From Aphodosoma sp045614825 (lineage in GTDB: Bacteria > Bacteroidota > Bacteroidia > Bacteroidales > Paludibacteraceae), in the NCBI GenBank assembly GCA_045614825.1, contig JAZLDO010000002.1, positions 1 through 21,267 of the forward strand: 21,267 bases of DNA. Reading direction: 5' to 3'. Shown here one piece after another: positions 1 to 8,716 of this stretch. The position numbers and the translations under genes are program-made. Under the pieces are notes generated by a model. That model searched no databases. It was given only the letters and a program-made list of their open reading frames with translations, and was not told the origin of the DNA. Position 1 is the first letter of the stretch, and the number at the start of each line of letters is the position of its first letter.

Positions 1-43
1 GACCGACTCACTAAAAAAATGTATCAATAATTTGAAAAATTAA
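1..43 (+). CDS. rfbD: C-terminal tail of upstream gene, probably dTDP-4-dehydrorhamnose reductase (partial)
   Basis: Reading from base 2 gives a 13-residue tail, TDSLKKCINNLKN, ending in TAA at 41-43, four bases before the rfbB start. RmlD/RfbD proteins of Bacteroidales commonly end with a W-(K/R)-D-(S/A)-L-(K/R)-(K/R)-C-type helix, and rfbD commonly sits next to rfbB. The identification is therefore likely but rests on very few residues and on context. If right, dTDP-L-rhamnose is a precursor for this polysaccharide. The 5' part of the gene lies outside the window. Confidence 0.5.
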   Translation, partial: TDSLKKCINNLKN

Positions 44-47
44 TTTT

Positions 48-1181
48 ATGAAGCGCAATATAATAATAACAGGAGGAGCAGGATTTATAGGTTCGCACGT
101 CGTTCGTTTGTTTGTAAACAAATATCCTGAATATAATATTATTAACGTAGATAAACTCACTTATGCAGGTAATCTCGCTAATCTTAAAGATATAGAAGAT
201 AGACCAAATTATAAGTTTGTCAAGATGGATATTTGTGATTTTGAGGCATTCTATCAATTGATGCAAGATGAGAAGGTAGATGGTATTATCCATTTGGCAG
301 CAGAGAGTCATGTTGATAGAAGTATAAAAGATCCATTTACATTTGCGCGTACCAATGTGATGGGTACATTGTCGCTTTTGCAAGCCGCAAAGCTCTATTG
401 GGAAGCTCAGCCTGAGAAGTATGAAGGCAAACGTTTCTATCATATTTCTACTGATGAAGTGTATGGCGCATTAGAGATGACAAATCCAGAGGGGATTGAA
501 CCACCATTTAAGACAGTAGCTTCATCTGAAGGACATAAAGCATACGGTAAGGATTTCTTCTATGAAGATACAAAATATAATCCACACTCGCCATATTCAG
601 CAGCAAAAGCATCGTCAGACCACTTTGTGCGAGCGTTCCATGATACATACGGAATGCCAACTATTGTTACTAACTGTTCGAATAACTATGGACCATATCA
701 ATTTCCAGAGAAATTGATACCGTTGTTTATCAATAATATACGTCATCGTAAGCCATTGCCAGTTTATGGAAAGGGAGAGAATGTGCGCGATTGGTTGTAT
801 GTAGAGGACCACGCACGAGCGATAGATTTGATATTCCACGAAGGTAAAATAGCTGATACATATAATATTGGAGGCTTCAACGAGTGGAAGAATATTGATT
901 TGATAAAAGTGATGATAGCCACAGTTGATCGCATATTAGGTAATCCAGAAGGTCATTCATTAGAGTTGATAACATATGTTACTGATCGTGCAGGACACGA
1001 TATGCGTTATGCTATCGATAGCACAAAATTGCAACGCGAATTAGGATGGGAACCATCGCTTCAATTTGAAGAAGGCATCGAGCGTACAGTGCGTTGGTAT
1101 CTCGATAATCAAGAGTGGATGGATAATATTACTTCTGGTGAGTATGAGAAGTATTATGAGGAGATGTATAAGAATCGTTAA
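48..1181 (+). CDS. rfbB: dTDP-glucose 4,6-dehydratase
   Basis: This is a 377-residue extended short-chain dehydrogenase (Rossmann fold, NAD-bound). It converts dTDP-D-glucose to dTDP-4-keto-6-deoxy-D-glucose, the branch point to rhamnose and other 6-deoxysugars. The N-terminal nucleotide-binding motif GGAGFIGSHVV is at about residues 8-18, followed by the family-typical DKLTYAGNL. HLAAESHVDRS is at about 82-92, the catalytic STDEVYG at about 134-140, the YSAAKASSDH Tyr-Lys pair near 183-187, and NCSNNYGPYQFPEKLIP follows. Length is slightly above the usual 350 because of an insert around residues 145-180, which is common in Bacteroidales RfbB. The gene is clearly richer in G+C than the next ones (29 of 60 bases at 601-660), so it belongs to the conserved flank of the locus. 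Confidence 0.95.
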   Translation: MKRNIIITGGAGFIGSHVVRLFVNKYPEYNIINVDKLTYAGNLANLKDIEDRPNYKFVKMDICDFEAFYQLMQDEKVDGIIHLAAESHVDRSIKDPFTFARTNVMGTLSLLQAAKLYWEAQPEKYEGKRFYHISTDEVYGALEMTNPEGIEPPFKTVASSEGHKAYGKDFFYEDTKYNPHSPYSAAKASSDHFVRAFHDTYGMPTIVTNCSNNYGPYQFPEKLIPLFINNIRHRKPLPVYGKGENVRDWLYVEDHARAIDLIFHEGKIADTYNIGGFNEWKNIDLIKVMIATVDRILGNPEGHSLELITYVTDRAGHDMRYAIDSTKLQRELGWEPSLQFEEGIERTVRWYLDNQEWMDNITSGEYEKYYEEMYKNR

Positions 1182-1183
1182 AA

Positions 1184-2527
1184 ATGAGTTTAATTGATAA
1201 AATATTATCACGATATGGAGTTTCTGAAACCAAAATTAAGGTGTTTAGAAATCTATATTGGGCTGTATTAGGAAAAGTTGTAACACTTCTTGGTGGACTT
1301 TTTGTAGGAATTCTTGTCGCGCGTTATTTAGGACCAGAACAGTATGGATTGATGAGTTATGTGATGAGTTATGTGGCTTTGTTTCAGGTTTTTGCGTCTT
1401 TTGGAATGGATAATATAGAAATTCGTGAAGAGTCTAAATTTCCAACAGAAAAAGATAAAATTATAGGAACTGCATTTTTTTTAAAAGTATTTTTTGCAAT
1501 TTTTACAATAGGGTTAGTGTGTTTGACTGCTTGGATTTTTGAAGCAGATGATTTGACAAAGAAATTAATAGTATTGTATTCATTATCTATAATAATGAAT
1601 AGTTTTAGTGTTGTTAGAAATTATTTTACTTCGATTATTTGGAATGAGTATATAGTAAAAACGGAGATTGTAAGAACTTTGTTGGGAGCCTTGTTAAAAG
1701 TTTTATTATTATTTGTTAGAGCATCTTTGGTTTGGTTTGTTGTAGCTATCTTATTTGATACCATATTGATAGCAATGGGTTATTTGATGTCATATCAAAA
1801 GAAAATAGATTCTATATTTAAATGGAGTTTTGATAAAAATTTAGCTATTTTCTTGTTGAAAGAATCATTTCCTTTATTGTTGAGTGGGGCAGCTATTGTT
1901 GTATATCAAAAAATAGATCAAATAATGATAGGAAATATGATAGATAAAGAATCAGTCGGTTATTATGCTGTGGCAGGTGCATTTGTTAATATTGTTGGAT
2001 TTATACCGATTATTTTATCTCAAACAATAACTCCAATTTTAGTTCGTGCTTATAGAGAAAATAAATATATATATCGTAAAAAATCGCATTTATTTATGAA
2101 TGTGGCAACTTGGATTGTTATTATTGTTTGTATTCTCATTTGTGTTATTGCTTATCCAATTGTTCGTTATACTTATGGTTTACAATATTTAGTTGCAATA
2201 CCTATTCTGCAAATAACCATTTTTAAAGAAATAGGATATGCTCAAGCGCAGTTTACTGGAGCGATGATAATTTCAGAAGGGATACAAAAATTGGTTGCAT
2301 TACGTAATTTAATAGGTTGTGTTATTAGTATAATATTAAACGTTTTATTAATTCCTATATGGGGAATTATGGGAGCAGCAATTTCAAGTGTGATTACAGC
2401 TATTTTTACAGGATATTTGTCTCATGTTATAATTCCAGTATATAGAGGTATATTTGCAGTACAAACGCAGTCTTTATTGTTTGGATGGAAAGATATAGTA
2501 AATATAAAAAGTTTATTAAGGAATTGA
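1184..2527 (+). CDS. wzx: Wzx-type oligosaccharide flippase
   Basis: This 447-residue integral membrane protein is almost entirely hydrophobic segments separated by short charged loops, consistent with about 12 transmembrane helices of the polysaccharide-transport (PST/MATE-like) superfamily. The N-terminal part has the usual flippase pattern: an amphipathic start, then GKVVTLLGGLFVGILVARYLGPEQYGLMSYV, in which ARYLGPEQYG is typical of Wzx. A second typical stretch is YQKIDQIMIGNMIDKESVGYYAVA near residue 245. It is inferred to move the undecaprenyl-PP-linked repeat unit across the inner membrane. The start is two bases after rfbB, and the dehydrogenase gene begins one base after its stop, indicating coupled translation. 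It marks the beginning of the very A+T-rich part of the operon. The gene symbol is functional shorthand; substrate specificity cannot be read from sequence. Confidence 0.88.
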   Translation: MSLIDKILSRYGVSETKIKVFRNLYWAVLGKVVTLLGGLFVGILVARYLGPEQYGLMSYVMSYVALFQVFASFGMDNIEIREESKFPTEKDKIIGTAFFLKVFFAIFTIGLVCLTAWIFEADDLTKKLIVLYSLSIIMNSFSVVRNYFTSIIWNEYIVKTEIVRTLLGALLKVLLLFVRASLVWFVVAILFDTILIAMGYLMSYQKKIDSIFKWSFDKNLAIFLLKESFPLLLSGAAIVVYQKIDQIMIGNMIDKESVGYYAVAGAFVNIVGFIPIILSQTITPILVRAYRENKYIYRKKSHLFMNVATWIVIIVCILICVIAYPIVRYTYGLQYLVAIPILQITIFKEIGYAQAQFTGAMIISEGIQKLVALRNLIGCVISIILNVLLIPIWGIMGAAISSVITAIFTGYLSHVIIPVYRGIFAVQTQSLLFGWKDIVNIKSLLRN

Positions 2528-2528
2528 T

Positions 2529-3404
2529 ATGTCAGTAAAAAAAAGGATATTAAAGTTAATTTCATTTTTATTGGAAGCCAGAGCTACAGTAACGAAAGCA
2601 AATATAGTTTCTTTAGAGCCAAGTCAATTATTAAAAGGTAGATGTGCTTTAATAACCGGAGGAACTAGTGGTATTGGTTATGCTATTGCTGAAGCCTTTC
2701 TTAAGGCAGGTGCTATAGTTATTATTACTGGGCGAAATAAAGAGCGACTTGGTTGTGCTTGTAATACTCTTTCTAAACATGGTATTATTTTAGGATGTGA
2801 GTTGGATAATACTAAAATATCAAATTTAAAAGATAATTTTATAGAAATATTAAATAAAGTATCTCCGTATTCAAAATCTATTGATATTTTAGTAAATAAT
2901 GCGGGAGTTGGAGTAGGGAGATCTTATCCGAATACAGAAGAGGGTGATTATGATTTGGTTATGTCTACAAATTTAAAGGGTGCATATTTTTTATCTCAAT
3001 TATTTGGTAAATATTTAGTTAAAAATAATATAAAAGGTAATATTCTTAATATAGAATCTTCTAGTAGTCTTAGATTTGGAAATTCCCCTTATGTTATTTC
3101 AAAATGGGGAATGAAGAGTCTGACATTAGGGTTGGCAAAAACATTGGCTCCTTATGGAATAATAGTTAATGCAATTGCACCAGGACCAACGGCAACACCC
3201 ATGTTGCAAAAAGAATCAACGGATAATATAACAAAAGTTAATTCATTGTTGGGACGTTGGATTTTGCCAGAGGAAATAGCTAATGGTGCAGTTTTTTTAG
3301 TGAGTGATATGGGGCGTTCGGTGATAGGAGATACTATTTATATGACAGGAGGAGCTGGCTTATTGACGCAAGATGATGTACCTTATAATTTTTCGCTTGT
3401 ATAA
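2529..3404 (+). CDS. SDR-family NAD(P)-dependent oxidoreductase
   Basis: This is a classical short-chain dehydrogenase/reductase of 291 residues. The cofactor motif TGGTSGIG is at residues 43-50, NNAG at 123-126, the catalytic serine within ESSSS at 176-180, and the YVISK Tyr188/Lys192 pair follows, so the active site is intact. A PGPTATPM stretch after the active site is also usual for classical SDRs. About 35 residues precede the Rossmann fold, more than usual; they are basic and hydrophobic and might lie against the membrane. The gene is three bases from the MenD-like enzyme and probably works with it. It could reduce a keto group produced by that enzyme, but the substrate is unknown. A FabG-like housekeeping role is unlikely inside this operon. 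Confidence 0.85.
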   Translation: MSVKKRILKLISFLLEARATVTKANIVSLEPSQLLKGRCALITGGTSGIGYAIAEAFLKAGAIVIITGRNKERLGCACNTLSKHGIILGCELDNTKISNLKDNFIEILNKVSPYSKSIDILVNNAGVGVGRSYPNTEEGDYDLVMSTNLKGAYFLSQLFGKYLVKNNIKGNILNIESSSSLRFGNSPYVISKWGMKSLTLGLAKTLAPYGIIVNAIAPGPTATPMLQKESTDNITKVNSLLGRWILPEEIANGAVFLVSDMGRSVIGDTIYMTGGAGLLTQDDVPYNFSLV

Positions 3405-3407
3405 AAG

Positions 3408-5165
3408 ATGAAAACACATTATTATTCGAAAGAAAGAAATACACAAATAGTAATATCATTGTTAAAGGCACATGGTATTAGGAAGATTATAGCTTCACCA
3501 GGAGCTACGAATATTGGTTTTGTTGCAAGTGTTCAAATAGATCCTTATTTTGAAGTTTATTCATGTGTAGATGAACGAAGTGCGGCATATATGGCATGTG
3601 GTATGGCTGCAGAAAGTGGAGAACCTGTAGTTATTAGTTGTACAGGAGCTACTTCATCTCGTAATTATATGCCAGGTTTGACTGAGGCATTTTATAGAAA
3701 ATTGCCGATATTAGCTATTACTTCTTCTCGTGGTGAAAATTTAATAGGACATCTTAAACCACAAGTAACAGATAGAGAAAATTTGCCTTCAGATATTGTA
3801 GTAGAACATGTAACAGCCCCTTTAGTGGTAGATAAAATAACAGAAAATTTGTGTACTATAAATGTTAATAAAGCACTTTTAGCACTTACTCGAGCAGGAG
3901 GAGGTCCAGCACATATAAATCTTATGACATTAACTCCTACTGATTTTTCAGTACGAAATATAGAACCTGTTAGGGCTATACATCGTTATTCTATAGGTGA
4001 TGATTTGCCAATTTTGCCAGAAGGTAAAATAGTTGTTTTTATTGGATCTCATAAACTATTTTCTAAGGAGGAAGTGTATTTAATTGATTCTTTTTGTAGA
4101 AATTATAATGCAGTAGTACTTTATGACCATACTAGTGGTTATTTTGGTGAGTGTGGAGTTTTGGCTTCGTTGATTATGTGTCAAGAAAAAGTTACTGATT
4201 TATTATCAGAGATTGATTTATTGATACATATAGGAGAAATTTCAGGGTGTTATTATTTAGCAAGGATAAAACCAAAAGTAGTTTGGAGAATAAATGAAGA
4301 TGGTGAAATTAGAGATTTTTTTGGTACATTAACCTCTGTTTTTGAGATGAAAGAGACTTTTTTCTTTAATAATTATTTATTGGATAGAGTAGACGATAAA
4401 AATAAATTATTAGAAGATTGTCAGTTTGAGTATAATAAAATTTGCTCTCAAATACCAGAATTGCCATTTAGTAATATATGGATTGCTCAGCAATCGTCGT
4501 TATTGTTACCTAAAAATTCAGTTATACATTTTGGAATACTTAATTCTTTGCGTTCTTGGAATTTCTTTCAATTTGATAGTACCATAGTGTCGGATTGTAA
4601 TGTTGGAGGATTTGGTATTGATGGTATTGTTTCTACAATTATTGGTGCATCATTAGTATCTCCTTCTAAATTGCATTTTTGTGTTTTAGGAGATTTAGCT
4701 TTTTTTTATGATATGAATGTTTTGGGAAATAGGCATATTTCTAAAAATATACGTATTCTTATTGTGAATAATGGTTTGGGACAAGAATTTCGTAATCCAT
4801 CATTTGAAAATAGTTACTCTTTTGGGGAAGATACTAATCTTTATATTGCTGCAGAGGGGCATTATGCGCATAAGTCTAAAGATCTTATAAAAAATTATGT
4901 ACAATCTCTTGGCTTTGAGTATTTGTGTGCTACAAATAAAATGGATTTTATAAAACAATCGGATCAATTCTTTAAAGAAGATTCTTTAGATAAACCGATT
5001 GTTTTTGAGGTGTTTACAGATTCTGAACAAGAAACAAAAGCTTTAAATATGATATGTAATATAGTTACTAAACCTCAAAATAATCCAATTAATAAAATAA
5101 AGGAAGTTGTTAAATCTTCTATTCCTGAAGATAAATTACAAGCGCTACGTACTCTATTGAAATAA
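3408..5165 (+). CDS. MenD-like thiamine-diphosphate-dependent enzyme of unknown substrate
   Basis: This 585-residue protein has the three-domain layout of the acetolactate synthase/MenD superfamily. The PYR domain at the N-terminus has VDERSAAYMACGMA, with Glu56 matching the cofactor-activating glutamate, and CTGATSSRNYMPGLTEA at about 78-94, as in MenD. A central domain follows. The C-terminal PP domain has GFGIDGIVST at 401-410 and the thiamine-diphosphate/Mg motif from GD (428-429) to NN (454-455). The family decarboxylates 2-keto acids and transfers the carbanion. True MenD has SPGSR and NRGASGIDG; here the arginines become Thr34 (SPGAT) and Val399, so isochorismate is an unlikely acceptor. 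Its operon position next to an SDR suggests synthesis of a polysaccharide precursor or substituent. It could be annotated as menD by similarity, but I doubt that function. Confidence 0.8.
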   Translation: MKTHYYSKERNTQIVISLLKAHGIRKIIASPGATNIGFVASVQIDPYFEVYSCVDERSAAYMACGMAAESGEPVVISCTGATSSRNYMPGLTEAFYRKLPILAITSSRGENLIGHLKPQVTDRENLPSDIVVEHVTAPLVVDKITENLCTINVNKALLALTRAGGGPAHINLMTLTPTDFSVRNIEPVRAIHRYSIGDDLPILPEGKIVVFIGSHKLFSKEEVYLIDSFCRNYNAVVLYDHTSGYFGECGVLASLIMCQEKVTDLLSEIDLLIHIGEISGCYYLARIKPKVVWRINEDGEIRDFFGTLTSVFEMKETFFFNNYLLDRVDDKNKLLEDCQFEYNKICSQIPELPFSNIWIAQQSSLLLPKNSVIHFGILNSLRSWNFFQFDSTIVSDCNVGGFGIDGIVSTIIGASLVSPSKLHFCVLGDLAFFYDMNVLGNRHISKNIRILIVNNGLGQEFRNPSFENSYSFGEDTNLYIAAEGHYAHKSKDLIKNYVQSLGFEYLCATNKMDFIKQSDQFFKEDSLDKPIVFEVFTDSEQETKALNMICNIVTKPQNNPINKIKEVVKSSIPEDKLQALRTLLK

Positions 5166-5178
5166 TTATAAGGTAAAT

Positions 5179-6288
5179 ATGAAAATAGGTATTTTAACTT
5201 TTCATAGAGCTCATAATTATGGAGCTGTTTTGCAAGCTTACGCATTGAAGACATTTCTTGTAGGTCTTGGTCATAATGTGAAGTTAATTGATTATTGGCC
5301 TGTATCACATGAGAAAATTTATAAATTGTGGAATAAAGATGTATTTAAAAATAAATCTTTTATTATTAGATTAAAAATATTTATTAAGTTTTTATTATTA
5401 TTTTTTAAGAAAAAAAAGAGAATAGATAAATTTAATAATTTCATTTATTCTTATTTGGAATTGGATAAAATAATAAAATATCAAAAATTAGACTCTGATA
5501 TAAATATAAATGTTGATTGTCTTGTTTATGGAAGTGATCAAATTTGGCGTAATTGGATTACATTAGAAAAATATATTGGTTTTGATTCTACCTACTTTGG
5601 ATATAATGTAGATTCTTCTGTTCCTAAAATAACTTATGCAGCAAGCATGGGGATTATTAAATATACTAAAGAAGAGGAAATTTTTTTACAAAAGGCAATT
5701 GCAAATTTTTCAACTATTTTAGTAAGGGAAAATAATTTATTCAATTTATTAAATTCTTTTGATTATAAATCTGATATTGTTTGTGATCCAGTCTTTTTAT
5801 TATCAAAAAAACAATGGAATGATATTTTGCCTAAAAGTAAATATCTGTCAAAGGAGTATGTTGTGTATTATCGATTATTGCCATCAGTTGAGGCTGAAAA
5901 GTTAGCTTATGAAATGGCTAAAAGATATAATTGTGAATTGTTGATTATTACAGCATCTGTTTCATTGTCATATAAAAAGAATGAGAGACAGACACTTTCT
6001 CCTTTAGAATTTATTCAAGTGATAAGAGATGCTAAATTTGTTATTGCTACATCTTTTCATGGAACTGCTTTTTCTTTGATTTTCGAAAAACAATTTTATA
6101 CCTTAGGATTAGGTGCTAATAGTGATAGAGTTTTAACATTGTTTGATAATTTAGGTTTAAAGGAACGATATATTGATGATTTTAGTAAAGTTAATTTTGA
6201 TTATATAGATTATGTTGATGTGAAATCTAAATTTGATAATATGACATATAATTCAAAAATGTTATTAAATAAGGCATTGAATATTTGA
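5179..6288 (+). CDS. Polysaccharide pyruvyltransferase family protein
   Basis: This 369-residue cytosolic protein belongs to the polysaccharide pyruvyltransferase/CsaB family, members of which transfer pyruvate from phosphoenolpyruvate to a sugar as a ketal. Family signatures are visible in order: the N-terminal GILTFHRAHNYGAVLQAYAL, the YGSDQIWRNW motif near residues 115-125, ITYAASMG near 153-160, and the C-terminal ATSFHGTAFSLIF near 289-301 with the conserved SFHG. A lysine-rich, extremely A+T-rich stretch lies around residues 60-95 (4 G/C in the 60 bases at 5341-5400). It sits between the MenD-like enzyme and the polymerase and would add a negatively charged pyruvyl group to the repeat unit. 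Some family members have unproven activity, so the reaction is inferred from family. Confidence 0.85.
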   Translation: MKIGILTFHRAHNYGAVLQAYALKTFLVGLGHNVKLIDYWPVSHEKIYKLWNKDVFKNKSFIIRLKIFIKFLLLFFKKKKRIDKFNNFIYSYLELDKIIKYQKLDSDININVDCLVYGSDQIWRNWITLEKYIGFDSTYFGYNVDSSVPKITYAASMGIIKYTKEEEIFLQKAIANFSTILVRENNLFNLLNSFDYKSDIVCDPVFLLSKKQWNDILPKSKYLSKEYVVYYRLLPSVEAEKLAYEMAKRYNCELLIITASVSLSYKKNERQTLSPLEFIQVIRDAKFVIATSFHGTAFSLIFEKQFYTLGLGANSDRVLTLFDNLGLKERYIDDFSKVNFDYIDYVDVKSKFDNMTYNSKMLLNKALNI

Positions 6289-6306
6289 TAATTAATGAAG
6301 TAAGTA

Positions 6307-7539
6307 ATGAAGTTTAATATTTATGATATAATAATAATTGTTGTTATAGCATTGCAAGCAATGGGGTTGGTTCAAATTTGGATTGTTTCATCGTTGTTAT
6401 TGTCTGCTATTATTTGTTTCCCTTGTGCTGTTATGCAATTTGTTCATATATTTAAAACACATAAAATAAAACCAATAATACTTTTCTTTATATGTTGGTT
6501 TATTTATGCAATGTGTTCTGTTTTTTGGACAATAGATGTTGATGGCGTGGCTTTTAGAAGTGTTTATGAGTTTATGTTGTATATGGTTGTGTTTGTAGGA
6601 CTCTCTTTTTGTGTTGAAAAATCACAAATGCCACAAAAATCATTTTTATTAGGGTGGACGATATTACCAATTTTAACTTTTCCTCTTGCTTTTTGGGAAA
6701 TTAATACGGGATTGCATTTGCCTTTTTGTTATACTGAAGGTTTTGAGATAACAGGAGCAGATGGAGAGTCTGGAGAGCGTATTTTTGCATCTACAACTTT
6801 TGCAAATCTTAATACTTACGTTTCGTTGTTATGTGTTTGTTTGCCATTTATGTTTTCCGCTATTTTTATTTATGATAGATATAAGTGGTTTTTCTTTGTA
6901 ATAGCAATTATATCTATTGTTTTGTTGTTGATAAATTCTTCAAGAGGAGGAATGTTGGTGCTTGTTGTTGATTTGGTTCTATTTTTATGTTTTTATTATA
7001 GATCTAATTTACGATATAAGTCTTTAGTGTCTATTTTAGTTTTTGTTATAGGTGCTTATTTTTTAGTGATGTATGGGGAGCTTTTATTTAATCAATTATT
7101 TGGGCGTTTAGATTCTTTGTCTAATAGTGGGTCTAGTTTATTTGAGGATTCTTATCGTATGGATTTGATTGTTTCAGGTTTAGGGTTAAGTGTTTCTTCT
7201 ATGGGAATTGGTTGGGGTATCGAGGCTATGAATGAAGCTTATGATACTATGACGCAAGTTGCTATACATCGTGCTCATAATTTTATAGTTGAATTTTTGA
7301 TTGTTTACGGATGGCCGTTATTTATTATCTTTGCTTATTTTATTATGAAGTCATTATTGAAAATAGCGAAAGATGGTGATATGGGGGTTAGGTATTTAGG
7401 TTATACTATATTTTGTTCTTTTTGGCCTTGGATGGTAATTGATGATACTTTTTTTGAGCGTAAGTTTGTTTGGTTTTTTATAATGACTATTTTTTTATTG
7501 CCTTGTATTAATAGTGAAGAAAAATTATTAGATGAATAA
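6307..7539 (+). CDS. wzy: Wzy-type O-antigen/capsule polymerase (O-antigen ligase family)
   Basis: This is a 410-residue polytopic membrane protein with about 10-12 hydrophobic helices. It has the O-antigen ligase/polymerase pattern: INSSRGGMLVLVVDLVLF near residues 208-226, with the family-typical SRGG arginine, then a periplasmic loop rich in polar residues (about 255-320) containing the YRMDLIVSGL segment and HRAHNFIVEFLIVYG near 320-334, where the His-N-x-x-x-E element is typical of these enzymes. Placed in the middle of the operon with a Wzx flippase, it is most likely the repeat-unit polymerase rather than the WaaL ligase. Sequence alone does not separate the two. The start at 6307 follows the pyruvyltransferase stop by 18 bases. 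Confidence 0.8.
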   Translation: MKFNIYDIIIIVVIALQAMGLVQIWIVSSLLLSAIICFPCAVMQFVHIFKTHKIKPIILFFICWFIYAMCSVFWTIDVDGVAFRSVYEFMLYMVVFVGLSFCVEKSQMPQKSFLLGWTILPILTFPLAFWEINTGLHLPFCYTEGFEITGADGESGERIFASTTFANLNTYVSLLCVCLPFMFSAIFIYDRYKWFFFVIAIISIVLLLINSSRGGMLVLVVDLVLFLCFYYRSNLRYKSLVSILVFVIGAYFLVMYGELLFNQLFGRLDSLSNSGSSLFEDSYRMDLIVSGLGLSVSSMGIGWGIEAMNEAYDTMTQVAIHRAHNFIVEFLIVYGWPLFIIFAYFIMKSLLKIAKDGDMGVRYLGYTIFCSFWPWMVIDDTFFERKFVWFFIMTIFLLPCINSEEKLLDE

Positions 7540-7542
7540 GTT

Positions 7543-8712
7543 ATGAAAGTTTTGTATTTTGCTCCAACTTCAACATTATATGGTGATAATATTGCATTAT
7601 TGAATATATTGTCAGTTTTGGCTAAAGAGAAAGGGGTAGTTCCATATATAATTACATCAAGGAAAGGTGATTTTACTGTAAAATTAGATGAATTAGGTTA
7701 TGATTATTCCATAATGAATTTTGGTCAGGTTTTATGGCCTAAATTAGATGTATTAAGGGATTATATATTGTGGTTACCGCGAATTTTAATATATTTATTA
7801 TGGTATAATTCTGTTTTATATTTATATATCAAAACAAAAGATATAATAAAAGGATTTAAGCCAGACTTGATACATACAAATAATAGTTGTGTATATACAG
7901 GTTTGATAGTTTCAAAAATTTTTGGAATAAAACATGTACAACATATTCGAGAATATCCCGAACTAAGTTTTGGGCGAAAAAGTTTTATTAATAGGAAAAG
8001 TTTTTTTAGTAAATTTAAATGGAGTGGAAATAATAATATTTTTATAACTAAAGGAATAGACATATTATGGAATTCCAATGATTCTGTAGAGGGACGTATT
8101 ATATATGATGGAGTTTTTTCTGAGAGTTATAATTTTAAAAATATTATTAATAAAGATGATTATTTTTTGTACGTTGGTAGATTAGTAAAATATAAAGGAG
8201 TATTAGATTTGCTCGAGGGGTTTAATATTTTTTGTAAAAATAATGATTCTGTTAAGTTAAAAATTGTTGGAGATGGAGATGTGGATTATAAAAAAGTATT
8301 GGAACAATTTGTTTCGCAGAATAATTTATCTGATAGAGTTGATTTTTTAGGTTACAGAAAAGATGTTTATCCTTTAATGGGCAAGGCAATGGCTGTAATT
8401 GTTCCCTCACACTATGAACCTTTTGGCTTTATTATTGCTGAAGCAATGATAAATGGTTCTTTGGTTGTCGCTCGTAATACGACAGGCCTTAAAGAGCAAC
8501 TAGATAATGGTGTTGATATTTCAGGTAATGAAATAGGATTGCGTTTTAATAAGGATGAAGAAATTTCGGTGTTGTTAGAAGAAATAGTAAGTAATGGTAT
8601 TGATTATTATAATCCAATGATTAAGCGTTCTCAAGATGTTGTAAAATTATACACTATTGAAGAAAGTGCTAAGAATGTTTATAATTTTTATTGTGATATT
8701 TTGAAAAATTGA
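7543..8712 (+). CDS. Glycosyltransferase family 4
   Basis: This 389-residue GT-B glycosyltransferase begins with VLYFAPTSTLYGDNIALLNILSVL, the donor/acceptor N-terminal Rossmann pattern of GT4 enzymes that carry a glycine-rich loop. The C-terminal domain has YVGRLVKYKGVLDLLEGF near residues 210-227, the usual start of Glycos_transf_1, then KIVGDGD, VDFLGYRKDVYPLM, and EPFGFIIAEAM near 291-301, the E-x7-E nucleotide-sugar phosphate-binding motif. It retains the donor in GT4 fashion and adds one sugar to the growing lipid-linked unit on the cytosolic side. Donor and linkage cannot be read. It starts three bases after the polymerase stop codon. Its composition is very A+T-rich like its neighbours. 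Confidence 0.88.
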   Translation: MKVLYFAPTSTLYGDNIALLNILSVLAKEKGVVPYIITSRKGDFTVKLDELGYDYSIMNFGQVLWPKLDVLRDYILWLPRILIYLLWYNSVLYLYIKTKDIIKGFKPDLIHTNNSCVYTGLIVSKIFGIKHVQHIREYPELSFGRKSFINRKSFFSKFKWSGNNNIFITKGIDILWNSNDSVEGRIIYDGVFSESYNFKNIINKDDYFLYVGRLVKYKGVLDLLEGFNIFCKNNDSVKLKIVGDGDVDYKKVLEQFVSQNNLSDRVDFLGYRKDVYPLMGKAMAVIVPSHYEPFGFIIAEAMINGSLVVARNTTGLKEQLDNGVDISGNEIGLRFNKDEEISVLLEEIVSNGIDYYNPMIKRSQDVVKLYTIEESAKNVYNFYCDILKN

Positions 8713-8716
8713 TAAT

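Noticed and set aside
1350..1373. 12-bp direct repeat TGATGAGTTATG in the flippase gene
   Set aside because: It is an in-frame duplication inside a normal flippase motif (SYVMSYV) and needs no special explanation.
3408..5165. Annotation as menD of menaquinone synthesis
   Set aside because: The MenD-type substrate arginines are replaced, no other men gene is near, and the gene is embedded in a polysaccharide operon with the same extreme A+T composition.
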